From contig CABZHO010000004.1 of NCBI GenBank assembly GCA_902525595.1, positions 1-57,659 of the forward strand: 57,659 bases of DNA, written 5' to 3'. Positions 25,888-35,486 of the stretch are shown here, piece after piece. Position 1 is the stretch's first letter; each line of letters opens with the position of its first letter. Below the pieces are notes generated by a model. The model did no database searches. It was not told where the DNA came from and saw only the letters and a program-made list of their open reading frames with translations. A program made the position numbers and the translations under genes. The stretch is from an uncultured Pelagibacteraceae bacterium. GTDB taxonomy: Bacteria > Pseudomonadota > Alphaproteobacteria > Pelagibacterales > AG-422-B15.

Positions 25888-26868
25888 ATGAAAAAAATTC
25901 TGATTTTTAGTAATGGCGAGCAAATTGGTGACGGTATTTTAAAACTCGTTTTAGTATATCAATTGAGAAATAGATTTCCTAAACATGAAATACATTGGGC
26001 AACTGACAAAATTAAAACTGTTTATGACACAATACTTAAATCATTTGTCTCAGATTATATTGATGTAATTTGGAGCCAGTCAAATCTGAGTCCTTTTTTT
26101 TGGAATAATATTTCAGATAAGTATGATTTTCAAAATTACGAATTTGATATTGTTATTGATACTCAAAATGCTGTTCCAAGAACAATTGCGCTTAAAAGAA
26201 TTAAATCAAAAAATTTTATCTCTGCGACAGCTAATTGGATATTCTCAGACGTAAGACCTGAGAAAAAAATTATTAAGCATCCTTTTTATGTACGTAATAT
26301 AATACAAATGTTTGATTTAATCTCCACATTCACAGAAGAAAGAAAATTTAAATTTGATATACCAGAACGACTTAAACAAAAAGTTTCAAAATTATTTAGT
26401 AGTAATGAAAAGTATATTGGTTACGCTCCTGGTGCTGGGCAAGAAAAAAAAATATGGCACTTAAATGCGTACCTAACAATAGTTAAGCATTTTGAGTCAA
26501 AAGGAATCAAATCCGTATTTTTCCTTGGTCCTTCAGAAAAGGGGCTAAAATCGCAAATACTTGAAAGATCAAAGACAGCGATTTTCCCTGAGGACTTCAT
26601 TACTGATGTGACTGGGGTTGAGATAGTAATGGCTACCACAGAATTTCTAGATTGCGCTATAGGTAATGATAGTGGAACATCAAATATGTTATCTACAAAT
26701 TTATGTCCACTACTAAAGTTATGTGGACCAACTAGTCCACAAAAATTTATTAACGATGATTTTGAAAATGTGCACTTTATCTCATCCAAGGAATTTGGTG
26801 GTCAAGATATTAATCTTATTCCAACAGAAGTAGTCATTAATAAAGTTGAAAATCTACTAAAAACCTGA
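25888..26868 (+). CDS. Glycosyltransferase family 9 (heptosyltransferase-like)
   Basis: This 326-residue GT-B protein resembles ADP-heptose:LPS heptosyltransferases. The N-terminal KKILIFSNGEQIGDGIL replaces the usual G-(D/E)-x-(I/V)-x-x-x-P acceptor loop. The C-terminal half has GYAPGAGQEKKIWH and the nucleotide-sugar site FLGPSEKG then IGNDSGTSNM. It is the last gene of the his-led run and overlaps the convergent SDR gene by 12 bp. No LPS cluster adjoins it, so the acceptor is unknown; the atypical N-terminal loop argues against plain WaaC or WaaF. Confidence 0.8.
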   Translation: MKKILIFSNGEQIGDGILKLVLVYQLRNRFPKHEIHWATDKIKTVYDTILKSFVSDYIDVIWSQSNLSPFFWNNISDKYDFQNYEFDIVIDTQNAVPRTIALKRIKSKNFISATANWIFSDVRPEKKIIKHPFYVRNIIQMFDLISTFTEERKFKFDIPERLKQKVSKLFSSNEKYIGYAPGAGQEKKIWHLNAYLTIVKHFESKGIKSVFFLGPSEKGLKSQILERSKTAIFPEDFITDVTGVEIVMATTEFLDCAIGNDSGTSNMLSTNLCPLLKLCGPTSPQKFINDDFENVHFISSKEFGGQDINLIPTEVVINKVENLLKT

Positions 26869-27705
26869 GCGTTTTTGGATCATTCGGTCTAACATTCTGT
26901 CACTGATAGTCATTGGAACAGTCCAGTACATCATTTTATTTGGAGTAATAGTGTATCTGGTTTTTCTATTTGGGTTATGAAGAGCATTAAATATGAGTTT
27001 GCCAACCTCGATGGCAGGAAAAGCTATTTTGAGCGCGTTTTTATTTCTTTTAGGTATTAATTTTGCAGCCTTTGCATAGTCAGATTTTTTGAGACTCTCT
27101 AGAAATTTTTTATCCACCTTATTAAAAATTTCAGACTTGATCGGCCCAGGGCCAATGATAACAACGTCAACCCCGTATCTTAACAGTTCTCTTCTTAGTG
27201 ATTGACTCAATCCCTCCAATCCATGTTTTGATGCAGTATAAGCACCAAGCCCTGGCATGCCTATTTTGCCTGAGAGCGAGCTAATATTAAATATAACACC
27301 TTTTTTATAATTGTTATTTTTTTCAGCTCCACATAAAGGTGCAAAATATTTAATAACTCTAAATGCACCATTTAAATTAATATCAATTTGCTTTTCAAAA
27401 TCTTTTACTGATTGTCTTAATAAGGGACCTGGAAAAGAAGTACCTGCATTATTAACTAAAGCAAGAAGATTAGAGTCATTTAAATCTTTTTTTATAAATG
27501 CTGCAGCTTTTTTCAGTTGCGCCAGTTTCGTTACGTCAAAAATTATCGTTGTTAATTTGTCTTTATATATTCTTTTAAGTCTATTTGCATCTTTAGTACT
27601 GCGAACACTTCCGTAAACGTGGAAGCCCTTACTTACAAAATAATCAAGTGTTCCCCTTCCAATACCAGTTGAAATACCTGTAATCATAATAGATTTTTTG
27701 GTCAT
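26857..27705 (-). CDS. Short-chain dehydrogenase/reductase (classical SDR)
   Basis: This 282-residue SDR has the cofactor loop TGISTGIGRG (9-18), NNAGTSFPG, a catalytic Ser in NISSLSG and the Tyr/Lys pair in AYTASKHGLEG. The long C-terminal region resembles the SDR type seen in retinol/steroid-like reductases. The substrate is unknown. It overlaps the kinase gene by 4 bp as the last gene of the leftward grpE-led block. Confidence 0.88.
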   Translation of the reverse strand: MTKKSIMITGISTGIGRGTLDYFVSKGFHVYGSVRSTKDANRLKRIYKDKLTTIIFDVTKLAQLKKAAAFIKKDLNDSNLLALVNNAGTSFPGPLLRQSVKDFEKQIDINLNGAFRVIKYFAPLCGAEKNNNYKKGVIFNISSLSGKIGMPGLGAYTASKHGLEGLSQSLRRELLRYGVDVVIIGPGPIKSEIFNKVDKKFLESLKKSDYAKAAKLIPKRNKNALKIAFPAIEVGKLIFNALHNPNRKTRYTITPNKMMYWTVPMTISDRMLDRMIQKRSGF

Positions 27706-28655
27706 AATCGCGCTCCATATATTTGTATCACTTTAGACGCAAAACTTACTCCAGTTGCACCACAATTTTCCATACTTTCATTCTTTAAAAAACTAAGTAA
27801 GAATCCCGCAGCAAATAAGTCTCCAGCTCCTGTTGTATCAACAAGTCTCTCAATTTTTTCTGGTTTGATAAGAATTCTTCTATCTTGGTTGACAATCATT
27901 GCACCTTTTTCGCCAAGGGTTATTGCAAAAATTTTATTTTTTTTATTCAATATTTCTAAACACTCATCAAGGTGATTTTTTTCGTATAGTGATTTAATTT
28001 CTTCTTCGTTTGCAAATATAATGTCTGCTTCATTGTTTACGAGACTTAAGAAACTGTCTCGAAATCGCTCTATACAAAATATGTCAGACACACTAAAAGC
28101 AACAAGTTTGCCAGCATTCTTAGAAATTTTTATCGCTTTTTTAATCGCTTCTTGAGCGTCATCAAGATCCCATAGATATCCTTCTAGATAAGTAATTTTT
28201 GAGTTAGCAATTACATCATCATTAACATCACTGGCATTGAGTTTCTGTGAAATTCCTAAGTAAGTACTCATTGTTCTTTGTGCATCTGGAGTTACCATTA
28301 CCAAACATCTTCCTGTTTCACTCTCATCTGACTGTGCAGAGTTTTCGAATACAACTTTTTCATTTTTCAACCCTTTAATAAATGAGTCACCTACCTCATC
28401 GTTGCCAACTTTGCCAATAAATGCAGTGTTGATATTATTTTGAGCTAGAGCCACAATAGAATTAGCTACTGATCCACCAGAAACATTTGCTTTTATTTCA
28501 ATTTTTTTTGATAAAGATTTAATACTGTCTAAATCAACAAGTGACATTAATCCTTTTCTCAGTTCTTGTTGTTCAAGAAATTTATCATCCACGTCTGAGA
28601 TAACATCTACAATTGCATTCCCAATTCCAACAATATCGTATTCTTTACCTACCAT
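27702..28655 (-). CDS. PfkB-family carbohydrate kinase, adenosine-kinase-like
   Basis: This 317-residue ribokinase-fold kinase has GNAIVDV near the start, the GGSVANS substrate/lid segment and the C-terminal anion-hole motif DTTGAGDLFAAGF with the catalytic Asp. The closest group by appearance is the bacterial adenosine/nucleoside kinase type, but sugar kinases share these motifs. I chose ATG 28655, which overlaps the preceding SDR stop by 7 bp; a TTG at 28667 would add four residues. Confidence 0.87.
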   Translation of the reverse strand: MVGKEYDIVGIGNAIVDVISDVDDKFLEQQELRKGLMSLVDLDSIKSLSKKIEIKANVSGGSVANSIVALAQNNINTAFIGKVGNDEVGDSFIKGLKNEKVVFENSAQSDESETGRCLVMVTPDAQRTMSTYLGISQKLNASDVNDDVIANSKITYLEGYLWDLDDAQEAIKKAIKISKNAGKLVAFSVSDIFCIERFRDSFLSLVNNEADIIFANEEEIKSLYEKNHLDECLEILNKKNKIFAITLGEKGAMIVNQDRRILIKPEKIERLVDTTGAGDLFAAGFLLSFLKNESMENCGATGVSFASKVIQIYGARL

Positions 28656-29380
28656 GTCTCTACCCAAGGACGTAAATCCAATTCAAATGTCCACGCATTT
28701 TTTGGTTGATTATGTAGCACTAAATAGTTTTGTGCAATATCATCTGGTTTCATTAAACCATCGACTTTTTTCTTCTCTTTAACATATTCAGGAAAAAGCT
28801 TGTTAACCCAAGGAGTATCAATTGCCCCATCCACAATTATATGAGCAACATGAATGCCTTTAGGTGCAAGTTCTTTCGCCATGCTTTGAGCCAAAGCCCT
28901 CTTTGCTTGTTTCGCTCCAGAAAATGCTGCAAAACCCTCTTTTCCTCTTACACTTGCAGTGGCGCCAGTAAATATTATGGTACCTTTTTTTCTTGGTAGC
29001 ATTTTTCGTGCAACTTCCCTACCCATGAGAAATGCTCCAAAAGCTGCCATTTCCCAAACTTTATAATACTTTCTCGAGGTAGTTTCTAAAATATTGAAGC
29101 GTATATTTGCTCCAATATTATAAACAGCTACATTAATTTCCCCTATTTCATTTTCTATCATTTCAATGAAATTTATAACATCTTCCTCTTTGCGGGCATC
29201 CAGACTGAAACTCAAGCACTCTCCACCCTTACTCTCAATTTCTTCTTTTAGTGGTCCAAGCTCATCTCCATTTCTTCTTGCTACTACAGTAGTATAGTTA
29301 TCACTGGCAAAAACTCTTGCTATAGCTGATCCAAGACTGCTACCGGCACCAATAACAAGTGCTACTTTTTTTTGTGACAT
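28649..29380 (-). CDS. SDR-family protein with Phe in place of the catalytic Tyr
   Basis: This 243-residue SDR has the cofactor loop GAGSSLGSAIA, VYNIGANI in place of NNAG, and a TGATASVRG strand. The catalytic Y-x-x-x-K motif reads F-S-G-A-K (codon TTT at the Tyr position). The tail VDGAIDTPWV is intact. Without the Tyr, classical SDR chemistry is doubtful. The rest is well conserved and the gene is intact, so this looks like a distinct subfamily rather than decay. It lies 56 bp after nth and overlaps the kinase gene. Confidence 0.83.
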   Translation of the reverse strand: MSQKKVALVIGAGSSLGSAIARVFASDNYTTVVARRNGDELGPLKEEIESKGGECLSFSLDARKEEDVINFIEMIENEIGEINVAVYNIGANIRFNILETTSRKYYKVWEMAAFGAFLMGREVARKMLPRKKGTIIFTGATASVRGKEGFAAFSGAKQAKRALAQSMAKELAPKGIHVAHIIVDGAIDTPWVNKLFPEYVKEKKKVDGLMKPDDIAQNYLVLHNQPKNAWTFELDLRPWVETW

Positions 29381-29436
29381 CTTAGTTAGGTTATCAGCAA
29401 TCTTAAAACATATAAAGTCGTTTTCGTAGACTGTAT

Positions 29437-30090
29437 CTAAGCTTTTTTTGTTTTAATTGGCTTCTTTCTTTGAGGGTAACATGTTTTGCAGATTTTACAT
29501 TCAATTCCGTAACAGCTTCGAGCCTCACAATATTCTCTTCCGTAGAAGATAATTTGTAAGTGAAGTTTATTCCACAATTTTTCAGGAAATATCTTTTTTA
29601 AATCTATTTCAGTTTGTTTTACATTTTTACCGTTAGTCAACCCCCATCTTTGTGCAAGTCGATGAATATGTGTATCCACTGGGAATGCAGGATGCCCAAA
29701 CCCTTGAGACATGACAACACTTGCAGTTTTATGTCCCACACCAGGTAAGGACTCTAAATCTTCAAAATTTTCAGGTACTTTACCATCAAATTTTTTCATT
29801 AAAATTTTAGATAGTTTTGAAATCGCTTTTGATTTCTGAGGAGCTAGTCCACATGGTCTAACAATATTATATATTACGTTAATAGGAATGTTTTTCATTT
29901 TAGCAGGTGTATTTGCCTTCTTAAAAAGAAATGGCGTTACCTCATTTACTCGTTTATCAGTACATTGAGCGCTTAACAAAACAGAAATCAATAATTCAAA
30001 ATTATTCTTATGATTAAGTGGAATAGGTGTTTTGGGATAAATTTTGTTTAAAATACTTATTATTTTTTTTGCCTTTTCAGACCTTATCAT
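29437..30090 (-). CDS. nth: Endonuclease III (DNA glycosylase/AP lyase)
   Basis: This 217-residue HhH-GPD enzyme removes oxidised pyrimidines. The helix-hairpin-helix LPGVGHKTASVV carries the catalytic Lys, and the Asp lies in PVDTHIHRLAQRWGL. The C-terminal iron-sulfur region holds five Cys, but relative to the E. coli C-x6-C-x2-C-x5-C pattern the second ligand position is Gly, with extra Cys at offsets 5 and 13. It follows dapB by 11 bp. Confidence 0.92.
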   Translation of the reverse strand: MIRSEKAKKIISILNKIYPKTPIPLNHKNNFELLISVLLSAQCTDKRVNEVTPFLFKKANTPAKMKNIPINVIYNIVRPCGLAPQKSKAISKLSKILMKKFDGKVPENFEDLESLPGVGHKTASVVMSQGFGHPAFPVDTHIHRLAQRWGLTNGKNVKQTEIDLKKIFPEKLWNKLHLQIIFYGREYCEARSCYGIECKICKTCYPQRKKPIKTKKA

Positions 30091-30101
30091 TTTTTTGACT
30101 T

Positions 30102-30911
30102 TTAACTAATTCCAAGTACATCAGACATTGTAAACAATCCTGGTTTTCTACTAACGCCCCATTTTACTGCCTGTATTGCACCATTAGCGAAAATTCCTCT
30201 ATCCTTAGCACTATGTTTTATGATCACATTTTCATCCCCATTAGAAAAAATAATTTCGTGATCACCAATTACCTCACCTTTTCGAAATGATGACATCACA
30301 ATTTTATTTTTAAGGTTTTTTCCTCTAACATTAAGACGAGATACTTTTTTTATATTTTCAAAATTTTTATTTTTACCTTTTGCTGCAGCTTCTCCCATCA
30401 TTAGAGCAGTACCAGATGGCGCATCAATTTTATGTTTATGATGAGTCTCGTTGATCATTATGCTAAATTCATCATTCAAACTAGAAGAACTAAGACTAAT
30501 TAGTTTTTCAATCAAGTTGATACCTAAGCTCATGTTTCCAGATTTTATTATGGTTGCATGTTGAGCAGCATATCTAATCTTTTTTAATTGATGGCTTTTA
30601 AAGCCCGTTGTTCCAATGACATGTACTATCCTTGCTTGGGCTGCATACTTCGAGTGATTTATTGTTGCCTCAGGTGACGTAAAATCAATAACAGCGTCGG
30701 TCTTAGCAAATAGAGCAATGATATCATCAGTAACTTTTATTTTTACTTTTTTACTTTTCAATAATTTTCCTACGTCACTGCCAATCGAGCTATGTCCTTT
30801 TTTTTCAGTTGCACCAAATAAAATTAATGAGTTGTCTTGTAAAACTCGTTCTGCAATTTGTTTTCCCATACGGCCAGTTATGCCTGTAACAACAACTTTA
30901 ATTTTCTTCAT
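30102..30911 (-). CDS. dapB: 4-hydroxy-tetrahydrodipicolinate reductase
   Basis: This 269-residue NAD(P)H enzyme of lysine and diaminopimelate synthesis has the dinucleotide loop GITGRMGKQ at the N-terminus, TSPEATINH, the active-site ETHHKHKIDAPSGTA segment, and GNMSLGIN. It lies 39 bp downstream of dnaJ in the same leftward block; dnaK-dnaJ-dapB adjacency is common in alphaproteobacteria. Confidence 0.96.
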   Translation of the reverse strand: MKKIKVVVTGITGRMGKQIAERVLQDNSLILFGATEKKGHSSIGSDVGKLLKSKKVKIKVTDDIIALFAKTDAVIDFTSPEATINHSKYAAQARIVHVIGTTGFKSHQLKKIRYAAQHATIIKSGNMSLGINLIEKLISLSSSSLNDEFSIMINETHHKHKIDAPSGTALMMGEAAAKGKNKNFENIKKVSRLNVRGKNLKNKIVMSSFRKGEVIGDHEIIFSNGDENVIIKHSAKDRGIFANGAIQAVKWGVSRKPGLFTMSDVLGIS

Positions 30912-30950
30912 TAAATTAAGATAATTGAAATATTTGAAAAAGTAAGTTTT

Positions 30951-32087
30951 TTAAGCTTTTCTTTTCCAAAATTCTCTGGCTTTTTTAAAAAATGCTGAAC
31001 TTAAAGGACTTTCGTTCTTATCACTAGTTTCCTGAAATGATTTTAGAATTTCAATCTGTTTTTTATTTAAATTAACAGGTGTTTCGACTTTTGCTTGAAC
31101 ATATAAATCACCTAAATATCCATTTCGAACATCGGGCATTCCTTTTGATTTAAGTCTGAATTGATCTCCAGTTTGTGTTCCCTGGGGTATTTTTAACCTA
31201 GCTTTTCCGCCATCTATTGTTGGAATATCAATAGCTCCACCAACAGCAGCGTCGACCATAGAAATTGGAATTTCAGTAAATAAATTTTCATTTTCACGAG
31301 TAAAAATACTATGTTCATTTACATTTACAAATATATATAAATCGCCCTGTTGGCCTCCATTCAGGCCAGCCTCACCTTCACCAGAGAGCCTTATTCGAGA
31401 TCCATCATCAACTCCTTTAGGTATTTTGACCATTAAACTTTTAGATTTTTGTTTTCTGCCCGATCCATTACATGGGTTACAAGGGTCAGAAATAGTTGAA
31501 CCACTTCCTTGACATGTTGGACACGTTTGTTGAATTGAAAAAAATCCCTGCTGTGACCTGATTTGTCCTCTGCCTCCGCATGATTGACAAGTTATAGGTT
31601 GACTACCTTTTGATGCACCTGATCCAGAGCACGACTCACATTGAACTTGAGTTGGGATTGTTACTTTGAATTTTTTTCCATTAAAAGCCTCTTCTAGGTC
31701 TACCGTAATATCGTATCTTAAGTCTGATCCACGATTGTTTGCTTTTTGTCTGCGATTACTGCCGCCACCAAAAAAAGATGAGTCTCCAAAAAAGTCTTCA
31801 AAGATATCTTGGAAAGCAGATGAATTAAAATCAAATCCGAATCCACCCTGTCCCTGGTTACCATCTACCGCCGCATGACCAAATTGATCGTAAGCTGATC
31901 GCTTTTCTTTATCTTGAAGAACTGCATAGGCTTCACTGGCTTCTTTAAACTTAACTTCAGCATCTGCATCTCCCTGATTTCTGTCAGGGTGATACTGCAT
32001 AGCAAGTTTTCTATATGCTTTTTTTATTTCAGAATCGTCTGCAGTTTTGGAAACGCCAAGAACTTCATAGTAGTCTCTTTTTGACAT
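30951..32087 (-). CDS. dnaJ: Chaperone DnaJ (type I Hsp40)
   Basis: This 378-residue DnaK co-chaperone has a J domain (about 1-70) with the HPD tripeptide in MQYHPDRN, a Gly/Phe-rich linker (about 75-115), and four CxxCxGxG-type zinc repeats between about 150 and 215 (for example CESCSGSG and CPTCQGSG). C-terminal substrate-binding domains follow. It starts 12 bp after the dnaK stop. Confidence 0.97.
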   Translation of the reverse strand: MSKRDYYEVLGVSKTADDSEIKKAYRKLAMQYHPDRNQGDADAEVKFKEASEAYAVLQDKEKRSAYDQFGHAAVDGNQGQGGFGFDFNSSAFQDIFEDFFGDSSFFGGGSNRRQKANNRGSDLRYDITVDLEEAFNGKKFKVTIPTQVQCESCSGSGASKGSQPITCQSCGGRGQIRSQQGFFSIQQTCPTCQGSGSTISDPCNPCNGSGRKQKSKSLMVKIPKGVDDGSRIRLSGEGEAGLNGGQQGDLYIFVNVNEHSIFTRENENLFTEIPISMVDAAVGGAIDIPTIDGGKARLKIPQGTQTGDQFRLKSKGMPDVRNGYLGDLYVQAKVETPVNLNKKQIEILKSFQETSDKNESPLSSAFFKKAREFWKRKA

Positions 32088-32099
32088 AAGCTATCTCGC

Positions 32100-34025
32100 T
32101 TACGACTGCTTGTTATCTTCTTTGACTTCTTCAAACTCAGCATCAACAACTTTTTCATTTTTTTCTGATGCCTTATCTCCAGTAGCTTGTTCTTGATCGC
32201 TTGGTTGGGAAGCATCTTGTTGTTGAGATTTATACATTGCTTCACCTAATTTCATTGAAGATTGAGTTAGAGCTTCAAGACCGGATTTGATCTTTTCACT
32301 ATCATCAGAAGCAATAGCATCTTTTAAATTTTTAATGTCGTTTTCAATCGCATTCTTTTCTTGATCACTTACTTTGTCACCAAACTCTCTAAGATTTTTC
32401 TCAGCAGAGTGGATCATTGAATCTGCTTGGTTCTTTGCATCAATATCTTCTCTTTTCTTTTTATCAGACTCCGCATTTGCCTCAGCTTCCTTAACCATCT
32501 TATCTATTTCATCCTCACTTAATCCTCCAGAGGCTTGTATTTTTATTTGCTGTTCTTTGCCGGTTCCCTTATCTTTCGCAGAAACATTAACAATTCCATT
32601 GGCATCAATGTCAAAAGTCACCTCTATTTGTGGAACTCCTCTGGGTGCGGGAGGTATGCCGATAAGGTCAAAATTTCCAAGTAACTTATTATCCGCTGCC
32701 ATTTCTCTTTCACCTTGACAAACCCTAATGGTCACTGCTGTTTGATTATCATCTGCGGTAGAAAATACCTGACTTTTCTTTGTTGGTATTGTTGTGTTTT
32801 TATCGATTAACTTCGTGAATACTCCTCCGAGAGTTTCGATTCCTAAGGATAACGGAGTAACATCAAGTAGCAGAACATCTTTTACATCACCTTGAAGAAT
32901 ACCAGCCTGTATAGCTGCTCCTTGGGCAACAACTTCGTCTGGGTTAACACCTTTATTTGGCTCTTTACCAAAAAAGTTTTTTACTGTTTCTATTACCTTT
33001 GGCATCCTTGTCATTCCTCCAACAAGTACTACTTCGTCAATCTCACCCGCACTCAATCCAGCATCTTTTAATGCTGCTTCGCAAGGTTTAATTGTCTTTT
33101 CTATAAGATCATCAACTAAGGTTTCTAATTTTGATCTGGTAACTTTAATATTAAGGTGTTTGGGCCCCGATTGATCAGCTGTTATAAAAGGTAAATTAAT
33201 TTCAGTCTGAGAAGTAGAGGATAGCTCAATTTTAGCTTTTTCTGCAGACTCTTTTAATCTTTGTAAAGCTAATTTATCTTTTGTTAAGTCAATGCTATTT
33301 TCTTTTTTAAATTCTTCTGCAAGGTAATTAAGTAACCTTGAGTCAAAATCCTCTCCTCCTAAAAAAGTATCACCATTTGTCGATTTAACTTCAAATACTC
33401 CATCACCAATTTCTAATACAGAAATATCAAATGTCCCTCCACCCAAATCATATACAGCAATTGTTTTACCATCTTTTTTATCTAAACCGTATGCGAGCGC
33501 TGCTGCAGTTGGCTCATTCACGATTCTTTCAACTTCAAGACCTGCGATTTTACCAGCATCTTTTGTTGCTTGCCTTTGAGCATCGTTAAAGTAAGCAGGT
33601 ACAGTTATTACTGCTTTTTCAACTTTTTCACCCAGATATCTTTCAGCGTCTTCTTTTAATTTTTGAAGCACAAAAGCTGATACTTGAGAAGGTGAATATT
33701 TTTCTGAGCCCGACTCTACCCATGCATCGCCGTTTTCTGATTTAATAATTTTAAAAGGAACCATTTCAGAATCTTTTTGGACCATAGGATCGTCGAAAGA
33801 TCTTCCCATAAGTCTTTTTATTGCAAAGAAAGTATTTTCTGGATTTGTAACACCTTGACGTTTAGCGGGCTGTCCGACTAGTTTTTCATTATCACCATCA
33901 AAACTTATAATTGAGGGTGTAGTCCTTGAGCCCTCAGCATTTTCAATAACTTTAGGGTCCTTCCCATCCATTATGGATATACAACTGTTTGTTGTACCCA
34001 AATCAATACCAATTACTTTTGCCAT
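32100..34025 (-). CDS. dnaK: Chaperone DnaK (Hsp70)
   Basis: This 641-residue Hsp70 starts [17 protein letters not shown] (phosphate loop 1). It has the [10 protein letters not shown] ATPase loop, the conserved interdomain linker [15 protein letters not shown], and a substrate domain ending in a lid and acidic tail. The 108-bp gap from grpE contains only a weak sigma-70-like element (TTGTAC at 34080-34075, TATATA at 34058-34053 on the minus strand) and no CIRCE repeat. It is followed closely by dnaJ. Confidence 0.98.
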   Translation of the reverse strand: MAKVIGIDLGTTNSCISIMDGKDPKVIENAEGSRTTPSIISFDGDNEKLVGQPAKRQGVTNPENTFFAIKRLMGRSFDDPMVQKDSEMVPFKIIKSENGDAWVESGSEKYSPSQVSAFVLQKLKEDAERYLGEKVEKAVITVPAYFNDAQRQATKDAGKIAGLEVERIVNEPTAAALAYGLDKKDGKTIAVYDLGGGTFDISVLEIGDGVFEVKSTNGDTFLGGEDFDSRLLNYLAEEFKKENSIDLTKDKLALQRLKESAEKAKIELSSTSQTEINLPFITADQSGPKHLNIKVTRSKLETLVDDLIEKTIKPCEAALKDAGLSAGEIDEVVLVGGMTRMPKVIETVKNFFGKEPNKGVNPDEVVAQGAAIQAGILQGDVKDVLLLDVTPLSLGIETLGGVFTKLIDKNTTIPTKKSQVFSTADDNQTAVTIRVCQGEREMAADNKLLGNFDLIGIPPAPRGVPQIEVTFDIDANGIVNVSAKDKGTGKEQQIKIQASGGLSEDEIDKMVKEAEANAESDKKKREDIDAKNQADSMIHSAEKNLREFGDKVSDQEKNAIENDIKNLKDAIASDDSEKIKSGLEALTQSSMKLGEAMYKSQQQDASQPSDQEQATGDKASEKNEKVVDAEFEEVKEDNKQS

Positions 34026-34133
34026 AAATATCTCTTTTTTTTGTATGTGATATATATAGGTAGTCGATTTTTCAGTACAACCCCCCGTTAAAAACTAATT
34101 TAAGTGAATTTGTAAAAATAATTTCGATTTATA

Positions 34134-34697
34134 TTACTGATTTTGTTCACTTTTTTTTTTAGAAACACCAACAAGTGCAGGTCTAAGAAGTCTTTCTCCA
34201 ATTGTATAACCTTCTTGAACAACCTCTGCAACAGTGCCTTCTTCAATATCATCTTTTTCTAATTCAAACATAGCTTGGTGCAGATTTGGGTCAAATTTTT
34301 CATTTATCGATTTAATTTTTTCAATTTTGAACTTCTCAAGTACATTAATTATTTGTTTTTCCGTTAATTCTATACCTTCAATTAATTGAGAATAATTTTT
34401 ATCTTCTTGACTAATTTTATCTGTATCAACAGTTTGCAATGCTCTTTCCAGATTATCTAAGACTGTAAGTATTTCTTTTGCAAAATTAGAAATAACATAA
34501 TTGCTAAGATCTTCTTTTTCTCGATCAAACCTTTTTCTTAAATTCTCGTTATCTGCTAATGATGTTAAAAGTTGGTTTTCAATTTCTTTAATTTTTATCT
34601 CTAAATCATTGCGAACTCTCTCTTCATCTTTTTGAGATAATTGATTTGATTTCTCGCTTTTCTTTTCAGAACTACTTTTTGTTTTATTTTTAGGCAT
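34134..34697 (-). CDS. grpE: Nucleotide exchange factor GrpE
   Basis: This 187-residue GrpE has a charged low-complexity N-terminus (about 1-30), a long dimerising coiled coil (about 30-90 including ADNENLRKRFDREKE), and a C-terminal beta domain with PNLHQAMFELE and VVQEGYTIGERLLRPALVGVSK. It releases ADP from DnaK. It heads the leftward grpE-dnaK-dnaJ block. The heat-shock repressor gene hrcA, often between rph and grpE, is absent. Confidence 0.96.
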   Translation of the reverse strand: MPKNKTKSSSEKKSEKSNQLSQKDEERVRNDLEIKIKEIENQLLTSLADNENLRKRFDREKEDLSNYVISNFAKEILTVLDNLERALQTVDTDKISQEDKNYSQLIEGIELTEKQIINVLEKFKIEKIKSINEKFDPNLHQAMFELEKDDIEEGTVAEVVQEGYTIGERLLRPALVGVSKKKSEQNQ

Positions 34698-34741
34698 TTT
34701 AAGTTTTGTTTTTTTAAATATGTAATGATCTATATTATTTT

Positions 34742-34747
34742 CGTCAA
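34742..34747 (-). promoter_or_regulatory. Candidate -35 of the grpE promoter
   Basis: The minus strand reads TTGACG, five of six bases of the -35 consensus, 45 bp upstream of grpE. The -10 expected near 34719-34724 (TACATA) is poor, so the assignment is weak. No sigma-32 -10 and no CIRCE element are seen. Confidence 0.3.
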
Positions 34748-34772
34748 TACATAGTATATTTAAATATATATT

Positions 34773-35486
34773 ATGAGAAAAAACAGAAATACTGACAACT
34801 TAAGAGAATTATCAATAATTCCAAATTATTACGAAAATCCAGAAGGTTCATGCTTAATTAAAACTGGTGACACTCATGTTCTATGTAACGTATCGGTTGA
34901 AACATCATTACCGAGATGGCTTAAAAATTCAAACATGGGCTGGATAACCGCAGAGTATGGTATGCTTCCAAGATCTACATCCGAAAGAATGACACGCGAA
35001 GCGTCTAGAGGAAAACAAAGTGGAAGGACACAAGAAATACAAAGGCTAATCGGACGATCAATTAGATCAGTGATAGATTTAGAAAAGATAAGAGATTTGC
35101 AAATTATTATTGACTGTGACGTACTACAAGCAGATGGAGGAACAAGAACGGCTTCCATCTCAGGTGCTTACGTAGCACTTGAACTTTGTATAAAAAAATT
35201 GCTAGAGAAAAAAATAATCAAGCATAACCCCATCAGAGAAAATCTTGCAGCTGTGAGCTGTGGGATTGTTAATGGTGTTCCTTTATTAGATCTTGATTTT
35301 AATGAAGATCAAAATGCAGATGTAGATGCAAATTTTGTTATTACTGAAAGTGGTAAAATTGTTGAAATACAAATGACTTCTGAAAAAAAATTATGTTCTG
35401 AAGAAGAATTTAATTCAATGTTTTTTTTGGCCAAAGAAGGCATAAAAGACATAATTCAACAGCAAAAAAATACGAGATCAAATTGA
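34773..35486 (+). CDS. rph: Ribonuclease PH
   Basis: This 237-residue phosphorolytic exoribonuclease trims tRNA 3' ends. The N-terminal MRKNRNTDNLREL, the SGRTQEIQRLIGRSIRS active-site arginines, and CDVLQADGGTRTASISGAY with the catalytic Asp residues are all present; LDLDFNEDQNADVDAN completes the site. It is complete, unlike the frameshifted E. coli K-12 copy. The stop overlaps the TTG start of rdgB. Confidence 0.97.
   Translation: MRKNRNTDNLRELSIIPNYYENPEGSCLIKTGDTHVLCNVSVETSLPRWLKNSNMGWITAEYGMLPRSTSERMTREASRGKQSGRTQEIQRLIGRSIRSVIDLEKIRDLQIIIDCDVLQADGGTRTASISGAYVALELCIKKLLEKKIIKHNPIRENLAAVSCGIVNGVPLLDLDFNEDQNADVDANFVITESGKIVEIQMTSEKKLCSEEEFNSMFFLAKEGIKDIIQQQKNTRSN

Noticed and set aside
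29437-30090. nth as a frameshifted pseudogene because of the odd Cys pattern
   Set aside because: The frame is intact, catalytic Lys and Asp are present and length is normal.
32374-32718. Open frame on the plus strand inside dnaK
   Set aside because: It runs antisense to a perfectly conserved dnaK and shows no ribosome site, domain or independent conservation signal; the same holds for other antisense frames in the window.
34053-34080. Sigma-32 promoter upstream of dnaK (CTGAAA with CCTATAT)
   Set aside because: The elements are only about nine bases apart, too close for sigma-32; a weak sigma-70-like reading remains but is not convincing.
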